From Pegoplata infirma (taxonomy: Eukaryota; Arthropoda; Insecta; Diptera; Anthomyiidae), in the NCBI GenBank assembly GCA_963921195.1, contig OY992537.1:34147410-34211409 (forward strand): DNA of 64,000 nt. Direction: 5' to 3'. Positions 57,071-64,000 of this stretch are shown one piece after another. The notes under the pieces were generated by a model. It saw only the letters and a program-made list of their open reading frames with translations. It was not told the origin of the DNA and did not search any database. The position numbers and the translations under genes are program-made. Each line of letters begins with the position of its first letter. The first letter of the stretch is position 1.

Positions 57071-57221
57071 ATTATCAGCTCTGTAATACCCATAATTTTT
57101 TTGCTACTACCAAGTGAAATTCCAAAAAGAGGCCATTTTCGGGACATGCTAGTTTGCAGTAAGTTGTATTGATTTAAAGTTGTGAATTTAAAATATCTGT
57201 GAATTTTGTCCTCCAACCAAA

Positions 57222-57690
57222 AGTATTAAATCATGATGTTTTGCTGAAGATTTGGGTGTACTTGCCAAAGCAAGTATTTTTTAGAAAAAATCATGTTATT
57301 GCCATTCCATGCAAAACAAATTGAAATATACATTTCTAAGACAATCTAGCTGTATACATCCGTCCATCTGCCTGTGGAAAGCATGAATGAGGGAGTACTG
57401 TGCCAGAGAGTGGATTTGTTCCTTTCTCTTTCGCACTTACACAGTTTTTGTATGATTTCGACTCTATTCATAGAGATGGTACTCTGTAGTAACGAGTAAT
57501 TGGCCATTTTGCCGGAGCCAAAAGAGCTGTAGCTGTCAAAAGAGCTGTTAATTTAGGTAATGAATGCATTACTTATGTGCAAAAAAGGTTTGTTTACATT
57601 TTGGAGAGTATAAATGGCTCGCACAGAAGAATTTAACACTCTTACTTGTTTTTTGTACATTTCTTAAACAAATGGAACCTTTTTAACATG
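57222..57690 (-). mobile_element. X/DINE-1 composite fragment
   Basis: In reverse: ATGTACAAAAAACAAGTAAGAG, a TTCTTCTGTGCGAGCCATTT segment, CATGCTTTCCACAGGCAGAT with GGACGGATGTATACAGCTAG, then TGCATGGAAT, TTTGCTTTGGC-type and ACCCAAATCTTCAGC. This version of the X 3' region keeps the DINE-1 GTCY-adjacent block that other X copies have deleted. Confidence 0.6.
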
Positions 57691-58090
57691 ATAATGTTTT
57701 TAGGCTGGTGTCTTATTTTAAAAATGCCTGCGAATTTGGAACTCTTGCCCAAAACATTGAATCAAAAAAAAATATGGAAAAATACTTTGATGAAAAAAAA
57801 ACAAAAATAATAACAAATAAAAAAATTGATGACAAAAAGAAATTATGAAAAAAAAATTTTATGAAAAAAAAAAAAAATGATGAAAAAAACTGATGAAAAC
57901 TGGTGAAAAACGGTTTTATTCACCACGCGGTGAATTATTATCCAACTTACAAACCCAAGTTACTAAAATTTTGAGTTTTAAGAAAATAGTAATTCTTATT
58001 TTCTTTTTTGTTAATTGTTAGCTTATATAATCAAACTGAGGTGGCGTCTTACAACATTTTTAAAATTAGACACCAGCCTTAATTTTATTT
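57686..58090 (-). mobile_element. X fragment with inverted start block
   Basis: From 58083 leftward: AGGCTGGTGTCTAATTTTAA, GACGCCACCTCAGTTTGAT, the AAGAAAATAAGAATT block, ACTTGGGTTTGTAAGTTGG, CACCGCGTGGTG, A-rich block and GGCATTTTTA end at about 57722. To the left the plus-strand start block (AACATGATAATGTTTTTAGG) is joined, so both ends carry AGGCTGGTGTCT in inverse orientation. Confidence 0.6.
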
Positions 58091-58157
58091 CATTTTTTTT
58101 ATTTTTCATAAAAAGATTTTTTTAATCAAAATTTTCATTTTTTTTCCATCACTTGTT

Positions 58158-59248
58158 ATACCCTCCACTCTAGTGATAGAGGGTATATATAAGTTTGTCA
58201 TTCCGTTTGTAACACATCGAAATATTGGTCTAGGACCCCATAAAGTATATATATTCATGACCCTTGATCGATTTTAAGTCGATCTAGCGATGTCCGTCCG
58301 TCCGTCCGTCCGTCCGTCCGTCTGTCTGTCTGTCTGTCCGTTGAAAACACGCTAACTTTTGAAAGACTTTACGGAGGCTCCTGAAGTTTGACATATATGT
58401 TCTCCATTTACCGGGTCAGGTTGGTATTGCAATCCAGCGAAATCGGTCAAGTGGTTCAAAAGTTATGAGCATAAGAGTAAATTTCGGCAAGGGTATTTTT
58501 CGAATTTACAAGATTTAAACCACTATAACTTTCGAAAGACAATTCTGAGAGGGCTGAAGCTTAGCACATATATTTGTCGTACCCCAAGGCTGTTTGGTTT
58601 TGAATTTCAGCAAAATCGGTTGAGTGGTTCAAAAGTTATAAGCAAAGCACTGAATTTCAGATTTGTTTCACCTTAAACTGTTGAAAACTCGTTAAACAAG
58701 TTTTAGAAGCATGGTGAAATACCAGTTTTTTAAAACTTGTTGTTGTTTGTTTTCTTGTCGTGGGGTGCAGTTTAATTGTTAGACAAGTAAATATTTGTTA
58801 TTGTTTTGATATTGTTTTTGTAACTGTATGTAACGGTGTATAGTAAGAATTTTTGGAAAAAAAATCAAATGAAGTAAAATAAAAAGTGGGAAATACTATG
58901 TGAAATATTTTTTTTGTATTGCATGTAGGTATAAAACAACAAAAATATTTTACAAAGTAATTTTGTTACTCAACGAAATTGTACACTAAAAAAAATATTT
59001 ACACTAAAAAAAATGTATACATAATTTTTTTTTTTAGTGAAATGTCACACTCAAAAAATGCTGACAGTCAAAAAAATTTTACACTCAAAAAAATTTGATT
59101 AAAAAAAAGTTTTACTCAAAATAATACATTTCTAATAAAAAATTTGTGATGCAATTTTTTGAAATTTTTTTAGAAAATTACTATCAGATGACATTGTGGA
59201 GGGTATTCATAGATTCGACCAAGTCGAACTTAATTTTTCTACTTGTTT
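58158..59248 (+). mobile_element. DINE-1-type element, complete
   Basis: TATACCCTCCACTCTAGTGA start with a GAGGGTATA hairpin partner, GGTCTAGGACCCCATAAAGT, CGATCTAGCGATGTCCGTCC with (GTCY)n to 58340, two TTGAATTTCAGC/AATCGGT modules, CACTCAAAAAAATTTTACAC-type repeats at 59040-59100, GTGGAGGGTATTCATAGATT and CTACTTGTTTT. T-rich X sequence surrounds it. The order matches DINE-1/INE-1 in other flies. Confidence 0.9.
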
Positions 59249-59528
59249 TATTTATCAAATTGACTTTTTTTATTAAAATTTTTTTTTTTTTCATCAAAAA
59301 AAATTTTTTTTTCATCACAAATTTTTTTTTTTTTATCAATTTTTTTTTTTCATTAAATTTTTTTACATAAAATATTTATTTTTTTTATTACAAATTTTTT
59401 TCCCCAAACTACTTTTTCACCAAGTCTTAACTTCTAAAATAAAAATGTGCCATTTTATTAACAAATGTACAAAAAACAATTGAGAGTGTTAAATTCTTCT
59501 CTGCCGAAACTTTTATACTCTACAAAAT
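59249..59528 (+). mobile_element. X fragment: T-rich block and DINE-1 segment
   Basis: TTTTTCATCAAAAAAAATTT runs, CACCAAGTCTTAACTTC, ACAATTGAGAGTGTTAAATT, CTGCCGAAACTTTTATACTC, ACAAAATGTAATAAC. The hAT MITE at 59537 cuts it. Confidence 0.65.
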
Positions 59529-59536
59529 GTAATAAC

Positions 59537-60071
59537 TAGGGATGAGATTTCCATGTAATTGCTTGTTTTTTGCCGAAAGTCTAAAATCGATATCGACTAA
59601 TTACTTTCCGAATCAAGAGATTTGCGTTAAAATAGCATCGATTTGTTTTTGCATAATTTTGCATATTTTGGTGAAAATTCATATTTTTGCATATTTTGAT
59701 TTTAAATGCACATTTTGTGCATATTTCCAACTTTAAAGTGCATATTTGTACATAAATTAGCAAAAACAAAAATTGATTTTTTTTTTTTCAAAAACTATTT
59801 TAAATTTTATTTTGAAAATAAGAAAAATATTTTTTTTTTCTTTTTTTTATAGATTTTCTTAATTTCTAAAAAAATCTTCCTTATATAAGGTTTTAAATGC
59901 TACTATTTAAACCCGGCCTTATTTTTTGCTTTTTAAGAAGTTTTTCCTATAAAAACAAGAGCATATTTTAAGGTTTTATTTTTTAGTGCATATTTTAAGG
60001 TTTTTAAGTGCATATTTTGAATTTTTCAGCGCATATTTTCGATTTTTTAATGCATGAAAATCTTATCCCTA
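59537..60071 (+). mobile_element. hAT-type MITE, intact
   Basis: TAGGGATGAGATTTCCATG start, inverse of TAGGGATAAGATTTTCATG end, with perfect 8-bp GTAATAAC on both sides (59529-36, 60072-79). 8-bp duplications with TAGGG/CAGGG ends are the hAT signature. The interior is rich in TTTTGCATATTTT; both 60-codon frames are chance frames. Confidence 0.9.
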
Positions 60072-60079
60072 GTAATAAC

Positions 60080-60281
60080 CAAGGGGAGGACCTTCATGCA
60101 TATGCATGTTTTTTTTTTTGTTAGTCTTAGAACAGCATAAACCATATTTTGCCGAAAATGTATATTTTTAGGTCATATTTTGCATAAAGTTTTAGTACTT
60201 TTTGCCAATTTTTTTTAAACTTTTTTCATATTTTTGTAATTTTAGTGCATATTTTAAATTTTTAGTGCATATTTTAGGCAC
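60080..60281. other. Spacer with AGTGCATATTTTA repeats
   Basis: TTTTAGTGCATATTTTA occurs three times near 60240-60280, as in the hAT MITE, so it is likely a second, truncated relative. Confidence 0.5.
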
Positions 60282-60298
60282 TTAACTCTTTCAGGTTT

Positions 60299-61466
60299 GG
60301 TGGTTAGTTATCTAACCACTTATTGTTGCTTGTTAAAAACTTGTTTTCGTGCCACGTATTGACAAATTATTAAACAATTACATTTTTAAAGACATCGCTT
60401 GTTGCGAGACTTTGTTGCTAGGGTGCACTGGTTATATTTATATCTTTATTTAAACTCGGGACATCCCCTTGATTTTTTAACAGGTCGGTTGTGATTGAAA
60501 TAAAGAAGCATAGAGTGTTCATTATTAAACGAAATCAGTGGTGTTTAGTTATTTAGTAATTGTTTTTTTGTTTTGTGATAACATATACATACACTCAAAA
60601 TAATTACTCTGTTAAATACTCTGTAAAATGACTGTAATCTCAATTCGACAGATTTTCGACAGAGTTATCTGTCGAAATACAGATTTTAAGAAAATGCTTT
60701 GTATTTTCTTGTGACTGAAAAACAAAATTTTATCTGTAATTTTACTTTTTACTTTATAATCTCTATTTTACAGATAATAAACAAATTTTTTTTTTTTGTT
60801 AAAAAACGGATTTTGGAAAAATACTTTGTTTTTTTCTCGTAACCAAAATACTAAATTTCATTTGTAATTTTACTGATTGCTCTGTAAAACCGTTTTCAAA
60901 TAAAAAACACTTCAACACTTTTACGAGGATGACTTGTAAAATTGGAGTTACTCATTGAAAACTCGTAATATTCACAAAAATAAAAAAGGAAATTTACAAT
61001 TTGGAAGCATTAAATCGGGCAAATTTAACAAAATTAAAATTTTAATTAATTAATTTTTTTTTGATTTTAATTAATGATTTTGATGCAGAGAAGTTTTACT
61101 CATAAAATGGATTTAACTAAAACTTTGTAAGTTTACAGAGTTTTTTTGTAAAATTTTTTGAACTCATAAAATGCATTTAACTAAAACTTTATAAATTTTC
61201 AGAGTTTTTTTGGTAAAACTTTTTTCGGGTATATCAATATTGTATAGATAATTCTGTAAATTTGCAGATTTTTATCGAAATCATTTTACAGAGTTTTCTT
61301 CGTAAAATAACAAAAAATCTTGCTGGTTGGAAATCTATGGTATTTTCTGCTGGCTCAGCAGAGTATCTCTGTAATTTAACAGAGTGATTATTTTGAGTGT
61401 ATATGTAAAAAGAGCATAATATACAAAAAATAACGTAAGTAATATGGTGGTTAGATTACTAACCAC
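60299..61466. repeat. Paired hairpin motif in piggyBac 5' region
   Basis: GGTGGTTAGTTATCTAACCAC at about 60299 and GGTGGTTAGATTACTAACCAC at about 61446 are near-identical dyads (GTGGTTAG/CTAACCAC arms). They lie 5' of the transposase, apart by about 340 bp once the P insertion is removed. Confidence 0.7.
60592..61399 (+). mobile_element. CACTC element P, copy 1
   Basis: CACTCAAAATAATTACTCTG start and inverse end, TA on both sides (60590-91, 61400-01). The interior has CTGTAAAAT/ATTTTACAG dyads, GACAGATTTTCGACAGAG, and TCTGCTGGCTCAGCAGA near the right end. Confidence 0.85.
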
Positions 61467-61532
61467 TGTGACTATAGTATATTTTAAATAATCTGTTTTC
61501 CCACATAATTTTGTATTGTGTATATAATTAGA

Positions 61533-64000
61533 ATGCCGCGCATACTCCATGAACAAGACATCGTAGATATTTTGTTTGAAGATATACCTTCTGATGGTGA
61601 AATTGTGTGTAGTTTCGAATCAGACGAAGAAAGAAATCATGACCAAGAAACCGATCTGACGGTACTCGGTGATATACCTTAAGGACCGCAGCCAGAACTT
61701 GATGATTATTTTGACTCGGATGATGATATACCACACTCAAAATAATCACTCTGTTAAATTACAGAGATACTCTGCTGAGCCAGCAGAAAATACCATAGAT
61801 TTCCAACCAGCAAGATTTTCTGTTATTTTACGAAGAAAACTCAGTAAAATGATTTCGATAAAAAAACCTGTAAATTTTCAGAATTATCTGTAGAATATTG
61901 ATAAAAGCGACCAGAATTTTACTATTTTATTTACTATTTGATTTCTGATCAATTTCTTTTTCCTTATTGTTCAAGTAGTGTTGACAATTGGAAAATGCCA
62001 CCGAGTAAATTTGCCAGCTTTAATGCTTCCAAATTGTAAATTTACTTCTTTTTATTTTTGTGAAAATTACGATGTATTTTACGAGTACCTCCAATTTTAC
62101 CCGACATCCTCGTAAAATTTACCAGGTTTTATTGAAATTTAAGACGCTTTTTAAAGAGCGGTTGAAATATTTGGGAATTTTTTATTTAAAACCGTATTAC
62201 AGAGCAATAAGTAAAATAACAGTTGAAATTTAGTATTTTGGTTACGAGAAAATGTATAAAATCTGTATTTTAACAAAAAACTCTGTTTATTATCTGTAAA
62301 ATAGAGATTACAAAGTAAAAAGTAAAATTACAGATAAAATTTTGTTTTTCGGTTACAAGAAAATACAAAGTATATTCTTAAAATCTGTATTTCGACAGAT
62401 AACTTTGTCAAATGTCTGTCGAATTGAGATTACAGTCATTTTAGAGAGTTTTTAACAGAGTAATTATTTTGAGTGCATTATCAAATTTGTTTACTACTTC
62501 TGCTAACCAGTTACCTACTATGAGCTCCGCAGTGGTGCAACCAAAGTGGAAAAAAAATTTCAGAATGGAAGAACCGTGTGAATATACAGGAGGCGGAGGT
62601 GTTCCAGATGATATAGTAGAAGTAGAGAATATAACACCAACAAAATTATTCCGTTTATTTTGGACAGCAAACTTAGTTGAAACAATCTGCTTTCAAACAA
62701 ATCTATATGCTACGCAGAAAGGAGCACCTTTTACACCCACTACACCTGAAGAAATTTAAGTATTTCTTGCTTTGAATTTAGTGATGGGTATAAAAAAATC
62801 GCCCAGCTATAAAGATTACTGGTCTTCTGCCCCTGATATGAAGGACGTATACATATCTTCCTTAATGTCACTCAACCGCTTTGGATGGCATCTGAATAAT
62901 TTACATTTGAATGACAATGTCCTAATGCCCAAAAAAACAGATGATAATTACGACAAACTTTATAAGATAAGACCTATGCTAGATGCACTAAAAATAAATT
63001 TTATTAAAAATTATCACGCACCAGAAAAAGTGGCTATAGATGAGAGCATGATAAAGTTCAAGGGTAGAAATTCCATCAAACAATATATGCCAAAGAAATG
63101 GGAATATAAAGTTTGGATGATGTGTGCTGAGTCCGGATATTGTTTAGATTTCGAAATATATACTGGAAAGGATGGTGACAAGATACAAACTGATCTAGGA
63201 GGAAAAGTTGTTCGAAAATTTTGCATGCATTTGAAATCAAAAAATCATAAAGTATTTCTTGATAACTATTTCAATAGCTATCCTTTGCAAGTAGACTTGT
63301 ATAAGGACAATATATTGGCCTGTGGCACTGTCAACTCAAATCGCAAATTTCTACCACAGCTGAAAGAGGACAAACATCTAAAACGAGGAGAACATGATTA
63401 CAGGGTCAGTGATGAGAATGTGGCTTTTCTAAAATGGAAGGATAAAAGATCAGTTTTTATTCTCACCAATAACATAGATCCAACTCAGGCAGGTGTTGTT
63501 ACTCGCAGAGAACGCAACGGAGAGCTAAATGAAATGAATTGTCCTGAAGATGTCATACAATATAACAAATGTATGAACTATGTTGATAAATTTGATCACC
63601 TGAAAAGCACTTATGCCATTGACCAAAAATCCCGCAATTGGTGGCATCGATTTTTTTTTTCATTTTCTGGACTGCGCCGTCATAAACTCTTATATTACAT
63701 ATAAAGAGCTTCAGAAAATACACCACCCAGAACTTGATCAGCTCAGTGCCAAAGACTTTCGAAGAATTGTTTACATTGGGATCCTAGCACCAGTTCAGGC
63801 GAAAAAACCCAAATCAAGCTCTAGGCGCTCAACTTCGGAACCCTCTTTTCCGCTACCGGTACGAATAAAGAAACACAAACCATCAGTACCAAGAGAATTG
63901 CGTCTGGAAAGCAGTATGCATCAGCCAGAGCGATCTACATCACGAAGATGTGCAAAATGCAGCACCAAAAATAATCTTTGCATACGCAAAAATAATACAT
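61533..64000 (+). pseudogene. piggyBac-type transposase, broken
   Basis: The ATG at 61533 opens an acidic N-terminus (about 67 codons) rich in Asp/Glu, as in piggyBac proteins. After the P insertion (61734-62475) the frame resumes exactly. The catalytic domain carries VAIDESM (Asp at 63039), VFLDNYFNS (Asp at 63261) and YVDKFDHL (Asp at 63585 or 63594), followed by KSRNWWHRF. A zinc-knuckle-like tail begins RRCAKCSTKN near 63950 and runs off the window. Defects: TAA at 61680-82, TAA at 62757-59 where Gln is expected, the 742-bp insertion, and one extra T in the ten-T run 63651-60 that shifts frame. The three acidic residues themselves remain, so decay looks fairly recent. Confidence 0.92.
61734..62475 (-). 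mobile_element. CACTC element P, copy 2, inside piggyBac coding region
   Basis: Reverse orientation of copy 1. CACTCAAAATAATCACTCTG start, inverse end, and CA rather than TA on both sides (61732-33, 62476-77). Removing the element and one CA rejoins the transposase frame as ..GATATACCA|TTATCAAAT.., which supports the 2-bp duplication. Confidence 0.9.

Larger units (their letters stand above)
60282..64000 (+). mobile_element. piggyBac-type transposon, right end outside window
   Basis: TTAA at 60282-85 followed by CTCTTTCAGGTTTGGTGG is my proposed left end, because piggyBac elements duplicate TTAA. A transposase pseudogene begins at 61533. Two CACTC elements of one subfamily (P) are inserted at 60592 and 61734. 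The right end is not in the window, so the left end cannot be verified by inverted-repeat matching. Confidence 0.65.

Noticed and set aside
60592..61399. Possible piggyBac regulatory intron
   Set aside because: It has inverted ends and a TA duplication and matches the insert at 61734 in reverse, so it is an insertion.
1..64000. LTR retrotransposons or viral genes
   Set aside because: I saw no long terminal repeats, no gag, protease, integrase or envelope motifs; the only reverse transcriptase has the non-LTR arrangement.

Overview
The window looks like gene-poor, very AT-rich intergenic or heterochromatic DNA from a brachyceran fly, probably a calyptrate. I infer this from repeated DINE-1/INE-1-type elements (ends TATACCCTC and CTTGTTTT, internal (GTCY)n microsatellite), a piggyBac relative, Tc1/mariner remnants, a LINE and many miniature inverted-repeat elements. 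I found no convincing intact host gene. Nearly all long open frames are chance frames in poly-T/poly-A or palindromic repeats. The only recognisable proteins are transposon enzymes, all broken: a LINE reverse transcriptase (34.0-35.3 kb, minus), a piggyBac transposase (61.5 kb to the right edge, plus), inverted N-terminal halves of a Tc1-like transposase (15.5-16.6 kb) and inverted C-terminal pieces of a mariner/Tc3-like transposase (27.4-27.8 kb).

Labels used below. 'X' is an unclassified 1.1-1.6 kb element that starts AACATGATAATG, ends near GCAGGCATTTTT, and carries a T-rich tandem block plus a shrunken DINE-1 segment. 'CACTC elements' are non-autonomous inverted-repeat elements starting CACTCAAAA and flanked by a 2-bp TA or CA duplication; subfamilies are W, Y, O, N and P. 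The '35-bp satellite' is a tandem repeat made of two short palindromes, GTCTCAGAnTCTGAGAC and TTTTTCTATAGAAAAA.

Layout. 0-3 kb: DINE-1 fragment and a degenerate GC-richer tandem array. 3.1-7.2 kb: a minus-strand X copy holding a hAT-type MITE, holding an inverted-repeat element, holding a satellite array. 7.6-8.4 kb: DINE-1. 9.0-11.4 kb: a Y element with X inside. 11.5-14.3 kb: foldback element, two W elements and a satellite array. 14.9-20.8 kb: a long foldback element split by a Tc1 foldback and by a 3.2 kb inverted-repeat element containing a homogeneous satellite array. 21-25 kb: DINE-1 fragment, Y, then X with a short retroposon and another Y inside. 25.8-29.4 kb: Y holding X, holding a foldback, holding a hAT-like element, holding O. 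30.2-33.7 kb: foldback with nested DINE-1 copies and MITEs. 34-35.3 kb: LINE. 37.2-39.9 kb: 2.7 kb palindromic element. 42-44.6 kb: head-to-tail DINE-1 copies. 43.6 and 46.7 kb: two palindromic 1.05-1.09 kb MITEs. 48-55.3 kb: a satellite array broken by DINE-1, X, a satellite-bearing element and N. 56.5-60 kb: foldback, X fragments, DINE-1 and a hAT MITE. 60.3-64 kb: a piggyBac element broken by two P elements.

Several insertions could be checked against an uninterrupted copy or the opposite palindrome arm elsewhere in the window, which fixes the junctions and target-site duplications without outside data. Family names for DINE-1, piggyBac, LINE, hAT and Tc1/mariner rest on general knowledge of those families; no database was searched.
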